64,000 nucleotides of DNA from Nocardioides marmoribigeumensis (GTDB lineage: Bacteria; Actinomycetota; Actinomycetes; Propionibacteriales; Nocardioidaceae): positions 1 through 64,000 of the forward strand of contig NZ_JAVDYG010000001.1 in assembly GCF_031458325.1 (NCBI RefSeq). Direction: 5' to 3'. This document shows, in pieces, positions 52,393 through 61,345 of the stretch (positions are counted from its first letter, which is position 1; each line of letters starts with the position of its first letter). The position numbers were made by a program, and so were the translations under genes. Below the pieces are notes generated by a model. That model made no database searches. It was not told where the DNA came from and saw only the letters and a list, made by a program, of their open reading frames with translations.

Positions 52393-53910
52393 TCAGACCA
52401 GGTAGGGGGCCAGCTCGCCGGCCAGGTCCTCGTTGACCCGGCCGCGCACGACCGTGCCGTCCCCGGTGTGCTCGAGGTGCTCGACCTCGCCGGCGGTGTG
52501 GATGCGGTTGAGCAGGTCGCCGCGCTCGTAGGGCAGCAGCGCCTCGAACGCCACCCCCGGTCGCGGCAGGTCGGCCTCGACCGCGGCCAGCGCGGCCTCG
52601 ATGCCCTCACCGGTCCTGGCCGACACCACGACGCTGTGCGGCTCGGAGGCCCGCAGGCGCGCCAGCACCAGGGGGTCGGCCCGGTCGGCCTTGTTGATCA
52701 CGACCAGCTCCGGCACCTGGGACGCCTCGATCTCGGCGAACACCTCGCGCACCGCGGCCAGCTGGCCCTCGGGGTCGGCGTGCGACCCGTCGACCACGTG
52801 CACGATCAGGTCGGCGTCGGCGACCTCCTCGAGCGTGGACCGGAACGCCTCGACCAGCTGGTGGGGCAGGTGGCGGACGAACCCGACGGTGTCGGAGAGG
52901 GTGTAGACCCGCCCGTCGGACGTCGTCGTACGGCGGGTGGTCGGGTCGAGCGTGGCGAACAGCGCGTCCTCGACCAGGACGCCGGCGCCGGTGAGCCGGT
53001 TGAGGATCGAGGACTTGCCGGCGTTGGTGTAGCCGGCGATCGCGACCGCGGGGATCGCGTGGCGACGGCGTTCGGCCCGCTTGGTGTCGCGGGTCGTGCG
53101 CATGTGCGCCAGCTCCCTGCGCAGCTTGGCGATCTTGGTGTTGATCCGGCGCCGGTCGGTCTCGATCTTGGTCTCACCGGGACCGCGGCCACCGATGCCC
53201 GCACCGCCGGCGACGCGGCCACCGGCCTGGCGGGACAGGTTGCCGCCCCAGCCACGCAGGCGCTGCTTCATGTAGCTGAGCTGTGCGAGCTCGACCTGGG
53301 CCTGGCCCTCACGCGACTTGGCGTGCTGGGCGAAGATGTCGAGGATCAGGGCGGTCCGGTCGACGACCTTGACCTTGACCTTGTCCTCGAGGTTCCTCAG
53401 CTGGCTGGGCGCCAGCTCGCCGTCGCAGATGACCGTGTCGGCCCCGGTGTGCTCGACGATCTCCTTGAGCGCCTCGACCTTGCCGCGGCCGATGAACGTC
53501 GCGGGGTCGGGCTTCTGACGGCGCTGGTAGATCGCCTCGAGCACCTCGGACCCAGCGGTCTCGGCGAGGGCGGCGAGCTCGGCCAGGGAGTTCTCGGCGT
53601 CCTCGACGCTGCCCTCGGTCCAGACCCCGACGAGCACGACGCGCTCCAGCCGGAGCTGGCGGTACTCGACCTCGGTAATGTCCTCGAGCTCGGTGCGCAG
53701 GCCGCCGACGCGCTTGAGCGCGAAGCGGGCCTCGAGGTCCCACTCACCGGTGGTGAGGTCCTCCTCGGGGTCGTCACCGTCGGCGGAGACCCGGTCGTCG
53801 GCGTAGCCGGACTCCCAGTCGTCGTCGTCCAGCTCGGTCTGGTCGGTCGGGTCGGTCAGGTGGTCGTCCACGAGGTCGGGCTCGGCCTGCTCGTTGCGCT
53901 GCGTCGTCAT
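52393..53910 (-). CDS. hflX: HflX ribosome-associated GTPase
   Basis: 505 residues. The N-terminal HflX domain has FIGRGKVEALKEI and VICDGELAPSQLRNLEDKVKVKVVDRTALILDIF; the linker is GGRGPGETKIETDRRRI. The G domain has GYTNAGKSSILN (G1), DPTTRR (G2), DTVGF (G3) and NKAD (G4). HflX splits stalled or heat-damaged 70S ribosomes. About 60 acidic residues at the N-terminus (DDDDWESGYADDRVSADGDDPEED) precede the conserved part. It lies upstream of nothing on its strand; dapF is 24 bp further upstream. Confidence 0.95.
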   Translation of the reverse strand: MTTQRNEQAEPDLVDDHLTDPTDQTELDDDDWESGYADDRVSADGDDPEEDLTTGEWDLEARFALKRVGGLRTELEDITEVEYRQLRLERVVLVGVWTEGSVEDAENSLAELAALAETAGSEVLEAIYQRRQKPDPATFIGRGKVEALKEIVEHTGADTVICDGELAPSQLRNLEDKVKVKVVDRTALILDIFAQHAKSREGQAQVELAQLSYMKQRLRGWGGNLSRQAGGRVAGGAGIGGRGPGETKIETDRRRINTKIAKLRRELAHMRTTRDTKRAERRRHAIPAVAIAGYTNAGKSSILNRLTGAGVLVEDALFATLDPTTRRTTTSDGRVYTLSDTVGFVRHLPHQLVEAFRSTLEEVADADLIVHVVDGSHADPEGQLAAVREVFAEIEASQVPELVVINKADRADPLVLARLRASEPHSVVVSARTGEGIEAALAAVEADLPRPGVAFEALLPYERGDLLNRIHTAGEVEHLEHTGDGTVVRGRVNEDLAGELAPYLV

Positions 53911-53934
53911 ATGCCTCCAAGGGTCGCACCACCG

Positions 53935-54804
53935 TCAACGCGTGGCGAGCCAATTACCTTCCGCCACGAGGACCGCGGGCCCGGTCATGAGCACGCGCTC
54001 GCCGTCGGCGTCGCGCACCCAGGTGATCTCCAGCCGGCCGCCCGGCACGTCGACGGCGTACGCCGGGGCGTCGCCCGGGGCGCGACCGTCGCGGACCGCG
54101 GCCGCGACCATGACCGCGCACGCGCCGGTGCCGCAGGAGCGGGTCTCCCCCGACCCGCGCTCGTGCACGCGCAGCGCCACGTGGCTCTCACCACGGTCGA
54201 CCACGAGCTCGACGTTGACGCCCTGGGGGTAGGCCCCCTCGTCGTACGCCGGCGGGCTGAGGGGCAGCCCGGGTGCGGACAGCCCGTCGAGCGTCTCGCC
54301 GGCGTCGAGGAACGCGACCGCGTGGGGGTTGCCCATCGACACCGTGCGGGCTTCCCAGCGGCGCTCCCCCAGCGCGACCCAGGTCGAGCCGCCCACCACG
54401 GGGGCGCCCATGTCGACGGTGACCGGCCCGTCCGGGCCGTCCTCGAACCGCAGCAGCTTGGTGCCGCCCCGCGTCGCGACCGCCAGCGGCTCGTCGTACG
54501 ACGCCCCGGCGCGAGTCACGAGGTAGCGGCCGAGCACGCGCACCCCGTTGCCGCACATCTCGGACAGCGACCCGTCGGAGTTGCGGTAGTCCATGAACCA
54601 CTCGGCCTCCTCGCGCGCGGCGACCGCGGCGGGGTCGTCGGTGGCCGTGGTGCGCACGACGCGGATCACCCCGTCGGCGCCGAGGCCGGCGTGGCGGTCG
54701 CACAGGGCGCGCACGAGGTCGGGCGACGGCGACCCGAGGGCCCCGTCGTGGTCGGGCAGCAGGACGAAGTCGTTCTCGGTCCCGTGCCCCTTGAGGAACC
54801 TCAC
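53935..54804 (-). CDS. dapF: Diaminopimelate epimerase
   Basis: 289 residues. It converts LL- to meso-diaminopimelate for lysine and peptidoglycan. The two active-site cysteines are in EMCGNGVRVLGRY (about 88) and RSCGTGACAVMVA (about 221), and FLKGHGTENDFVLLPD marks the N-terminus. GTG 54804 overlaps the stop of the SRPBCC gene as GTGA; the open frame further upstream is the SRPBCC gene out of phase. Order miaA - SRPBCC - dapF - hflX is the usual actinobacterial block with an inserted SRPBCC gene. Confidence 0.95.
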   Translation of the reverse strand: MRFLKGHGTENDFVLLPDHDGALGSPSPDLVRALCDRHAGLGADGVIRVVRTTATDDPAAVAAREEAEWFMDYRNSDGSLSEMCGNGVRVLGRYLVTRAGASYDEPLAVATRGGTKLLRFEDGPDGPVTVDMGAPVVGGSTWVALGERRWEARTVSMGNPHAVAFLDAGETLDGLSAPGLPLSPPAYDEGAYPQGVNVELVVDRGESHVALRVHERGSGETRSCGTGACAVMVAAAVRDGRAPGDAPAYAVDVPGGRLEITWVRDADGERVLMTGPAVLVAEGNWLATR

Positions 54805-55262
54805 GCCCTCGCCGCCGCCTCGAGGCCGGCCAGTCCCTTGTCGAAGTCCTTGCCGACGAGCTTGTCCATGTCGAGGAACGGGCCCATCAGGCGCATCAGG
54901 AGCGGTCGAGGACCGGTCATCCGCCAGGTCACCCGAGTGGCGTCGCCCTGCGGTTCCAGCAGGAAGGCGGTGACGTTCTTGGAGGCGAAGGGCTTGGTGA
55001 ACTCCAGGTCCACCTCGACCCGGTCGTCCGAGACGTGGGTGATCTCCATGCTCCCCGCGCCTGCCTTGCGGTTGCCGCTCCACGCGTAGCGCGCGCCCTC
55101 GCCCGAGTCGGGCCCGGAGTAGGCGCGGTGCAGCTGCGGGTCGGTGTCCTCCCACGGCGACCAGGCCTTCCACCGGTGGAAGTCGACGAGCTGGGCGCGG
55201 ACGACGTCGGCGGGAGCGGAGATGGTCCGCTCCCGCTCGACGGTGAAGTTCTTGTCGGCCAT
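54801..55262 (-). CDS. SRPBCC (START-like) family protein
   Basis: 153 residues. Typical polyketide-cyclase/START fold pieces are ERERTISAPADVVRAQLVDFHRWKAWSPWE at the N-terminus, GEGARYAWSG, and TRVTWRMTGPRPLLMRLMGPFLDMDKLVGKDFDKGLAGLE at the end. The fold binds hydrophobic ligands; the ligand is unknown. It overlaps dapF and is 80 bp from miaA. Some START-like proteins act as toxins paired with MT0933-type antitoxins (Rv0910 with Rv0909), and such an antitoxin homologue lies at 56346-56555, though divergent. Confidence 0.85.
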   Translation of the reverse strand: MADKNFTVERERTISAPADVVRAQLVDFHRWKAWSPWEDTDPQLHRAYSGPDSGEGARYAWSGNRKAGAGSMEITHVSDDRVEVDLEFTKPFASKNVTAFLLEPQGDATRVTWRMTGPRPLLMRLMGPFLDMDKLVGKDFDKGLAGLEAAARA

Positions 55263-55342
55263 GCCAGAAAGGCTAGTCGGTCCTCTCAGAGCGTCCCGAG
55301 CATCAGGTCCACCACGACGTAGAGGGACGGACAGGCCGCCGA

Positions 55343-56281
55343 CTAGCCCGACGCGGCTCCTCGCATGGTCGCCCGCACCACCGCGACCGCCGCCGGGAGC
55401 GGGTCGGTCCACGGGACCCACGAGATGCGGGGGTCCTTGCGGAACCAGCTCTCCTGCCGCCGCACGAACCGACGGGTGCTCTGCACCGTCGACCGCCGCG
55501 CCTCCGCCTCGTCGAACCGGCCGTCGAGCAGGTCGAGCACCTGGGCGTAGCCGAGCGCGGACCGGGCGGTCCGGCCCTCGCGCAGCCCCTCGCCGACGAG
55601 CCGCTCGACCTCGGCCACGAGCCCCTGCTCCCACATCCGGTCGACCCGCACGGCGATGCGCTCGTCGAGGGTCGCCCGGTCGCAGTCGAGCCCCACCTGG
55701 ACGGTCAGCGGGTCGGCGTACTCCAGCCGCGGGAGGCTCGCGCTGAACGGGCGGCCGGTCAGCTGCACCACCTCGAGGGCGCGTACGACGCGGCGGCCGT
55801 TGGTCGGCAGGATGCGCTCCGCGGCCTCCGGGTCGGTCCGGGCAAGCTCGGCGTGCAACGCCTCGGGCCCCTCGGCCTCGAGCCGCTCCTCCAGCGCGCG
55901 CCGCACCGTGGCGTCGGTCCCGGGGAACTCGAAGCGGTCCACGACCGACCGGGTGTAGAGAGCCGACCCGCCGGCCAGCACCGGGAGCCTCCCCCGCCCG
56001 CGGATCTCGGCGACGGCGTCGCGCGCCCACCGCTGGAACTCCGCGACCGACGCCGGCTCCCGCACGTCGAGCACGTCGAGGAGGTGGTGCGGGACCCCTC
56101 TCCGCTCCTCCACGGTGAGCTTGGCGGTCCCGATGTCCATCCCGCGGTAGAGCTGCATCGCGTCGGTGTTGACCACCTCGCCGTCGAGCTCCTCGGCCAG
56201 GCGCAGCGCCAGCTCGGACTTGCCCACCGCGGTCGGGCCGACGAGGGCCACGACCGGCAGGTGCGAGGAGCCGTCGGACAC
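55343..56281 (-). CDS. miaA: tRNA dimethylallyltransferase
   Basis: 312 residues. MiaA adds a dimethylallyl group to A37 of tRNAs reading UNN codons, and MiaB then methylthiolates it. The P-loop is VGPTAVGKSELAL, the catalytic Asp region is VNTDAMQLYRGMDIGTAK, and YTRSVVDRF, PTNGRRVVRALEV and QSTRRFVRRQESWFRKD are conserved. GTG 56281 is preceded by GAGAAT 7 nt upstream. The partner miaB is 1.5 kb away on the same strand. Confidence 0.95.
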   Translation of the reverse strand: MSDGSSHLPVVALVGPTAVGKSELALRLAEELDGEVVNTDAMQLYRGMDIGTAKLTVEERRGVPHHLLDVLDVREPASVAEFQRWARDAVAEIRGRGRLPVLAGGSALYTRSVVDRFEFPGTDATVRRALEERLEAEGPEALHAELARTDPEAAERILPTNGRRVVRALEVVQLTGRPFSASLPRLEYADPLTVQVGLDCDRATLDERIAVRVDRMWEQGLVAEVERLVGEGLREGRTARSALGYAQVLDLLDGRFDEAEARRSTVQSTRRFVRRQESWFRKDPRISWVPWTDPLPAAVAVVRATMRGAASG

Positions 56282-56345
56282 GCCCGCGATTCTCCCATCG
56301 CGCTAGGTTGGGTCGACGTCCAGCACCGAGCTGAAGGAGATCGCG

Positions 56346-56555
56346 ATGGGGTTCCTCAACAAGGCGAAGGCTGCGGCCGAGCTCGCCGTGGACAAGGGCG
56401 GCGACAAGGTCGGCGACGCGGTGGACAAGGGTCTGGAGCAGGTCGACAAGCGCACCGGCGGCAAGCACGGCGACCAGCTCGACCAGGCCGGTGACCGGGC
56501 CAAGGACTACCTCGACGGTCTCGACGGCAAGGACGACGACATCCGCAACCGGTGA
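56346..56555 (+). CDS. MT0933-like antitoxin family protein
   Basis: 69 residues, charged, helical. MGFLNKAKAAAELAVDKGGDKVGDAVDKGLEQVDKRTGGK matches the pattern of the MT0933/Rv0909 antitoxin family (GFLDKAK ... D-K-A-x-D-x-x-D-K-K-T-G-G-K ... D). In M. tuberculosis it is paired with the START-like toxin Rv0910. Here the next gene is a NUDIX hydrolase, not a toxin. Many genomes carry solitary copies, so an antitoxin role is not shown. ATG 56346 has GAAGGAG 7 nt upstream. Its stop overlaps the next start (GTGA). Confidence 0.7.
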   Translation: MGFLNKAKAAAELAVDKGGDKVGDAVDKGLEQVDKRTGGKHGDQLDQAGDRAKDYLDGLDGKDDDIRNR

Positions 56556-57028
56556 GCCTCCCCCGCTTCCAGGTCGTCCCGGCCGCCTACCTGCTGCTCA
56601 CCCGACCCGCGGAGCGGGGCACCGCGGTGCTCCTCCAGCTCAGGGGCGCCGGGGCGTCGTACATGCCGCACCACTGGGCCTCCGGGGCCGCCGGCCACGT
56701 GGAGTACGGCGAGTCCGTCGCGGTCGCGGCCGCCCGCGAGGCCGAGGAGGAGCTCGGCATCCAGCTCGCGACCGAGGACCTGCGTCCGCTGTGCGCCCTG
56801 CAGCGCACCGAGCCCGGCAACCCCGACCCGATCGAGCAGCGGGTGGACTTCTTCCTCACCGCGTCACGGTGGGTCGGCGAGCCGACGGTCCGGGAGCCGG
56901 CCAAGTGCGAGCGGCTGGGCTGGTTCACCCTCGACGAGCTGCCGTCGCCGGTCGTGCCGCACGAGGAGCACGTCCTGCGGCTGCTGGCCTCCGGCGACCT
57001 CCCGCCCGTGCTGAGCCTCGGTTTCTGA
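56552..57028 (+). CDS. NUDIX hydrolase
   Basis: 158 residues. The Nudix box GHVEYGESVAVAAAREAEEELGI fits G-x5-E-x7-R-E-x-x-E-E-x-G. It hydrolyses nucleoside diphosphate-linked compounds with Mg2+; the substrate is not predictable, though LLQLRGAGASYMPHHW and CERLGWFTLDELP are like mutT/idi-type pyrophosphohydrolases. GTG 56552 overlaps the stop of the MT0933-like gene, so the two are likely translated together. Confidence 0.9.
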   Translation: MSLPRFQVVPAAYLLLTRPAERGTAVLLQLRGAGASYMPHHWASGAAGHVEYGESVAVAAAREAEEELGIQLATEDLRPLCALQRTEPGNPDPIEQRVDFFLTASRWVGEPTVREPAKCERLGWFTLDELPSPVVPHEEHVLRLLASGDLPPVLSLGF

Positions 57029-57056
57029 GCCTGCCCGGTCGGGCACGATCCCAGTC

Positions 57057-57380
57057 GTGAGCGACGAGAAGAAGGACAAGCCGGAGACCACCGAGGACCT
57101 CAAGGACTTCCTCAACAACGACCCCGAGGACCTCCCCGAGGCCCAGGTCGACGACATCCCGACCGCGCCCGGCGGAGCGGACGCCGACGTCAACGAGTCC
57201 GACGTGGGCCGTGGCGAGGCCGACGACCTCGTCACCCGCGACCAGCCGCTCTCCGCCCAGACCGACGAGGACCAGGTCCCCGACGAGATCCAGAAGCCCG
57301 GCGCGGACGCCGACAAGCACGACGACACCGCCGAGGACGAGGAGCCGCAGGAGGACGAGGGCACCGAGGCACCGGACTGA
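57057..57380 (+). CDS. Very acidic small hypothetical protein
   Basis: 107 residues, about a third Asp and Glu, with no hydrophobic stretch. KDKPETTEDLKDFLNNDPEDLP and VNESDVGRGEADDL are its most characteristic parts. It is probably disordered. It resembles in composition, not in sequence, the protein at 51901-52386. GTG 57057 has CACGAT 7 nt upstream, so the mRNA may be leaderless. Confidence 0.55.
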   Translation: MSDEKKDKPETTEDLKDFLNNDPEDLPEAQVDDIPTAPGGADADVNESDVGRGEADDLVTRDQPLSAQTDEDQVPDEIQKPGADADKHDDTAEDEEPQEDEGTEAPD

Positions 57381-57476
57381 CCGGCACCCTCCCCCGACTG
57401 TGGTGGACCCCACCGCGGTGACGGTTGCCTGCACCGCGGCTCAGCGGGAGCCTGGAGACAGAGAACGTGGTCTCCA

Positions 57477-57844
57477 TGACCCAGCACCTGAGGCGCCGGA
57501 GCGTGTGAGCGGCTCTGCTCCTGGCGGTCACCACGGCGGCCATCGCCCTCCGCACCACCGTGGGCGAGCCCGGTGGTGGCGGTGCGGTGTGGGACCAGCG
57601 CAACCTGGTCTGGCGTGACGCGGACGTGCTGGTCGCGGTCACCGTCGCGGAGATCGCGTCCCCGGGCGTCGGACGAGTCCTCGACGAGGCGGCTGTCCTG
57701 AAGATCCCCGACGCGGTCGAGGGCCCCCCCTGCCTAGCCGCAGCCGTTGACCGCCGAGAGCGGGGCCGGCACCCCGACGGTCGGCAGTCCCAGCAGGACG
57801 CCGGGCGCGGCCAGGCCCTCGCGGGCCCCCCACGCGTCGCCTGA
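57477..57844 (+). pseudogene. Possible decayed exported-protein gene with in-frame TGA
   Basis: MTQHLRRRSV, then TGA (57507-57509), then AALLLAVTTAAIALRTTVGEP reads in the same frame like a signal-anchor split by a stop. The frame stays open after it (WDQRNLVWRDADVLVAVTVAEI) into the miaB gene on the other strand. A TGG at the stop would restore a normal signal peptide. Alternatively the region is only intergenic; the second half overlaps miaB antisense and is doubtful. Confidence 0.3.
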
Positions 57845-59212
57845 GCGTGTCCGCCGCACGGACCGCACGGGGGCGTCGGAGACCAGGTGGTGCGGGGCGG
57901 CGTAGGTCACCTCGACCTCGACGACGTCGCCGGGGCGGACCTGCTCCTCCGGTGCCATGAAGTGCACCAGCCGGTTGTCCCGGGCGCGCCCACTGAGCCG
58001 TCGGGTCGCCGCGTCCTTGCGGCCCTCGCCCTCGGCGACCATGAGCTCGACGGTCCGGCCGACCCACTTCTTGTTCTCGGCCCACGCGATGTCCTCGACC
58101 AGTGCGACCAGCCGCTCGTACCTCTCCTGCACCACGGCCTTGGGCACCTGGTCCTCGAGGACGGCGGCGGGCGTGCCGGGGCGCTTGGAGTACTGGAAGG
58201 TGTAGGCCTGCGCGAAGCGAGCCTCCTCGACCACCCGCAGCGTCTCGGCGAAGTCCTCCTCGGTCTCGCCGGGGAAGCCGACGATGATGTCGGTGCTGAT
58301 CGCGGCGTCGGGCATCGCGGCGCGGACGCGCTCGAGGATGCCGAGGTACTTCGACTGGCGGTAGGAGCGCCGCATCGCGCGCAGCACCTTGTCGGAGCCG
58401 GACTGCAGCGGCATGTGCAGCTGGTGCATCACGTTGGGGGTCTCGGCCATCGCCGCGATCACGTCGTCGGTGAACTCCGCCGGGTGCGGCGAGGTGAACC
58501 GCACCCGCTCGAGGCCCTCGACCTGCCCACACGCGCGCAGCAGCTTGCCGAACGCGAGCCGGTCACCGAACTCGACGCCGTAGGCGTTGACGTTCTGCCC
58601 CAGCAGCGTGACCTCGCTGACGCCGTCGGCGACGAGCGTCTCGATCTCGGCCAGGATCTCGCCGGGCCGGCGGTCCTTCTCCTTGCCGCGCAGGCTCGGG
58701 ACGATGCAGAACGTGCAGGTGTTGTTGCAGCCGACGGAGACCGAGACCCACGCGGCGTACGCCGACTCGCGCTTGGTCGGCAGCGTCGACGGGAAGACCT
58801 CGAGCGACTCGAGGATCTCGACCTGGGCCTCCTCCTGCACGCGCGCCCGCTCCAGCAGCGTGGGCAGGGAGCCGATGTTGTGGGTGCCGAACACCACGTC
58901 GACCCACGGGGCGCGGCGGGTGATCTCGCTGCGGTCCTTCTGCGCCAGGCAGCCACCGACCGCGATCTGCATGCCCGGCCTGCCGGCCTTGACCGGGGCC
59001 AGGTGACCCAGGTTGCCGTAGAGCCGGTTGTCGGCGTTCTCCCGCACCGCGCAGGTGTTGAACACGACCACGTCGGCCTGCTCGCCGGCGGGGGTCGCGA
59101 CGTAGCCGGCGTCCTCCAGCAGCCCGGTGAGGCGCTCGGAGTCGTGGACGTTCATCTGGCACCCGTAGGTGCGGACCTCGTAGGTGCGGGGCTGGGTCTG
59201 CGGGCTGCTCAT
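57734..59212 (-). CDS. miaB: tRNA-2-methylthio-N6-dimethylallyladenosine synthase
   Basis: 492 residues. The UPF0004 domain has [29 protein letters not shown] and [10 protein letters not shown] (three Fe-S cysteines). The radical-SAM domain has [19 protein letters not shown] (C-x3-C-x2-C). A TRAM domain near the end ([13 protein letters not shown] ... [11 protein letters not shown]) binds tRNA. It methylthiolates i6A37 made by MiaA. The C-terminus runs about 40 residues beyond the TRAM domain without a recognisable motif. It starts at ATG 59212. Confidence 0.96.
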   Translation of the reverse strand: MSSPQTQPRTYEVRTYGCQMNVHDSERLTGLLEDAGYVATPAGEQADVVVFNTCAVRENADNRLYGNLGHLAPVKAGRPGMQIAVGGCLAQKDRSEITRRAPWVDVVFGTHNIGSLPTLLERARVQEEAQVEILESLEVFPSTLPTKRESAYAAWVSVSVGCNNTCTFCIVPSLRGKEKDRRPGEILAEIETLVADGVSEVTLLGQNVNAYGVEFGDRLAFGKLLRACGQVEGLERVRFTSPHPAEFTDDVIAAMAETPNVMHQLHMPLQSGSDKVLRAMRRSYRQSKYLGILERVRAAMPDAAISTDIIVGFPGETEEDFAETLRVVEEARFAQAYTFQYSKRPGTPAAVLEDQVPKAVVQERYERLVALVEDIAWAENKKWVGRTVELMVAEGEGRKDAATRRLSGRARDNRLVHFMAPEEQVRPGDVVEVEVTYAAPHHLVSDAPVRSVRRTRSGDAWGAREGLAAPGVLLGLPTVGVPAPLSAVNGCG

Positions 59213-59236
59213 GACCGCACCAGGGTACGTCGGTCA

Positions 59237-59764
59237 TTAGTCGAGGGTCCGCTTGGGCATCGCGTCGTGCCGCGTGCCGAGCCGTGAGAACGTGTGGAGC
59301 TCGAAGGGTCGTGCGGCGGGCTGCGAGGCGCGCAGGCACGAGGCCGGCACGACCGCGCTCACCCGGTCGACCCGGGGGCGCCAGGAGACCTGCAACCCCG
59401 GGCACCGGGTGCGGGTGGCGACCGGCTTGTCGCTGTCCTCGAGGTCGTTGTCGACGAAGTAGACCCGGGCCACCGTCCGGCCGTCGACCCGCCTGATCGC
59501 GATGCGGTCCCAGGCGGAGGTCAGGGGCCAGATCTCGAAGGCGACGAAGGTGCGCGAGGTCAGCTCGCGCACGGTCGTGCTGAAGGTCGCGCGCTCGCGC
59601 GTGATCGAGTAGGTCGAGGCCTTCAGGTCGATCACCCTGGGCGCGTCACCCACCTTGTCGGTCACGGTGGCGCGGTTGGGGAGGTCCGCCTGGGCGGCAG
59701 GGAGCGTGGAGAGCGCGAGGCCGGCGCTGAGCAGGACGGCCGAGAGCGTGCGTGCTGGCGTCAT
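59237..59764 (-). CDS. Secreted hypothetical protein
   Basis: 175 residues. A Sec signal (TPARTLSAVLLSAGLALSTLPAAQA) is followed by a beta-rich mature domain (NRATVTDKVGDAPRVIDLKAS, FVAFEIWPLTSAWDRIAIRR, ARVYFVDNDLED) with one cysteine pair. It looks like the small exported beta-sandwich proteins common in Nocardioides, but I know no function. The longer frame to 60511 overlaps the monooxygenase gene and is not real. Confidence 0.7.
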   Translation of the reverse strand: MTPARTLSAVLLSAGLALSTLPAAQADLPNRATVTDKVGDAPRVIDLKASTYSITRERATFSTTVRELTSRTFVAFEIWPLTSAWDRIAIRRVDGRTVARVYFVDNDLEDSDKPVATRTRCPGLQVSWRPRVDRVSAVVPASCLRASQPAARPFELHTFSRLGTRHDAMPKRTLD

Positions 59765-59820
59765 GCGCGTGACGCTAGCCCGCCCGCAGGCCGCACCGGG
59801 CGGGACGGAGGTCCCGCGAC

Positions 59821-61299
59821 TCAGGCGTAGTCGTAGGCGTCCAGCGGGAACCGGCCGGCCTCGCGCAGGGCGTTGAGCGTCGAGGTCGGGCGCAGCAGCG
59901 TCGCCTCGCCGTGCTGGTTGAAGTAGTAGCTGTGGGCGCCCTCGCAGGACCCGAGCGCGAACACCGTGTCGGCCACGCGGTCGGTCATCCGCTCGAGGAA
60001 CTCGTCGTTGGCCTCCTGCGTCACCTCGAACACCGTCGCGCCGCGCTCGCGCATGCCGGTGAAGAGCCGCTCGACGTGCTTCATCTGGCTCTCGATGGTG
60101 GTGAAGTAGGACAGGCCGCTGTAGGAGTAGGGGCTGTTGAGCGAGACCAGGTTGGGGAACCCCGGCACGGTCACGCCCTCGTAGGCCTGGAAGCGGTGGT
60201 CGCGCCACCACTTCCCGAGGTTGCGCCCCTCGCGGCCGAGGACCTCGAACGCCGGGAAGTTCACGTCCCACAGGTTGAAGCCGGTCGCCAGCACCAGGGT
60301 GTCCACGTCGGTGCGCCGGCCGTCGGCCGTGACCAGCCCGCGCTCGTCGACCCGGGCGATCGGCTCGGTCTCGAGCGTGACGTCGGGGCGGGCCAACGTC
60401 GGGAACCACTCGTTGGAGAACGTCGGCCGCTTGCAGCCGAAGGAGTACGACGGCGTCAGCCGACGGCGCAGCTCGGGGTCGCGCACCTGGCGGGCCAGGT
60501 GGGCCCGGCACATCAGCTCGGCCGCGCGGTTGAACGCCGAGAGGTTCTTGTAGTGCAGGACCCCGCCGACCATGAGCGCCTCGAGCAGCGCGCTGCCGCC
60601 CCAGCGGACCAGCCGCTGGGTCAGCGGGAGTGCGGCGAAGACCCGACGGGCCACCGACGGGACGGGGTAGTCGGGCTTGGGCGCGACCCAGATCGGGGTG
60701 CGCTGGAAGACCGTGAGGTGCTCGGCGACGCGTGCCAGCTCAGGCACGAGCTGCACGGCGGTGGCGCCGGTGCCGATCACCGCCACCCGCTCCCCCGTCA
60801 GGTCGGCGCTGTCGTCCCAGTCGGCGGTGTGGACCAGGCGGCCGGCGAAGGACTCGATCCCCGCGATCTCGGGCAGCCTGGGCTGCGAGAGGAAGCCGGT
60901 GGCGGTGAACAGCCAGCGGCCGGAGTGGACCGACCCGTCGGAGGTCGAGACGTGCCAGCGCTGGGCGTCCTCGTCCCACACCGCGGCGCTCACCGAGGTG
61001 CCGAACACCATGTGCCGACGCAGGTCGTAGCGCTCGGCGACGTGCTCGGCGTACGCCTTGAGCTCCTTGCCCGGCGCGAAGAGCCGCGTCCAGTGCGGGT
61101 TGGGCTCGAAGGAGTAGGAGTACGTCGAGGACGGGATGTCGACCGCGAGTCCCGGGTAGTGGTTGACGTGCCAGGTGCCGCCGAGGTCGTCCTCGCGCTC
61201 GAGGATCACCAGGTCGTCGATGCCCAGGCGCTTGAGCTGGATCGCGGCGCCCATGCCGCCGAACCCGGCGCCGACGATGACCGCGTCGTGCATGTCCAT
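59821..61299 (-). CDS. FAD/NADPH-dependent flavin monooxygenase (BVMO-like)
   Basis: 492 residues. The FAD motif is DAVIVGAGFGGMGAAIQL, the Baeyer-Villiger-type fingerprint is FAGRLVHTADWDD (F-x-G-x3-H-x3-W), and the NADPH motif is VIGTGATAVQLVPELA; ATGF lies near the end (LVLATGFNLWDVNFP). It inserts oxygen into ketones or oxidises heteroatoms, substrate unknown. The start is ATG 61299 or 61293; I take the first. A short palindrome separates it from the divergent PPOX gene. Confidence 0.9.
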   Translation of the reverse strand: MDMHDAVIVGAGFGGMGAAIQLKRLGIDDLVILEREDDLGGTWHVNHYPGLAVDIPSSTYSYSFEPNPHWTRLFAPGKELKAYAEHVAERYDLRRHMVFGTSVSAAVWDEDAQRWHVSTSDGSVHSGRWLFTATGFLSQPRLPEIAGIESFAGRLVHTADWDDSADLTGERVAVIGTGATAVQLVPELARVAEHLTVFQRTPIWVAPKPDYPVPSVARRVFAALPLTQRLVRWGGSALLEALMVGGVLHYKNLSAFNRAAELMCRAHLARQVRDPELRRRLTPSYSFGCKRPTFSNEWFPTLARPDVTLETEPIARVDERGLVTADGRRTDVDTLVLATGFNLWDVNFPAFEVLGREGRNLGKWWRDHRFQAYEGVTVPGFPNLVSLNSPYSYSGLSYFTTIESQMKHVERLFTGMRERGATVFEVTQEANDEFLERMTDRVADTVFALGSCEGAHSYYFNQHGEATLLRPTSTLNALREAGRFPLDAYDYA

Positions 61300-61303
61300 G
61301 TGG

Positions 61304-61318
61304 GATACCCCCGGTATC
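61304..61318. promoter_or_regulatory. Short palindrome between divergent genes
   Basis: GATACCCCCGGTATC has perfect 6-bp arms with a 3-nt centre. It lies 4 bp from the monooxygenase start, a place where a repressor could act. No regulator is adjacent. Confidence 0.35.
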
Positions 61319-61333
61319 TGAGTGGGCCCACCA

Positions 61334-61339
61334 TAGGGT
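61334..61339 (+). promoter_or_regulatory. Candidate -10 element of the PPOX gene
   Basis: TAGGGT, then 6 nt, then GTG 61346. Leaderless arrangement. Confidence 0.5.
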
Positions 61340-61345
61340 CTCCCC

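Noticed and set aside
49977-52610. 877-codon minus-strand frame over the DUF2207 gene
   Set aside because: Out of phase with the real gene; its only feature is Arg/Pro-rich low complexity.
52468-55089. 873-codon + strand frame spanning hflX, dapF and the SRPBCC gene
   Set aside because: It runs across three well-supported minus-strand genes and shows only GC-driven composition.
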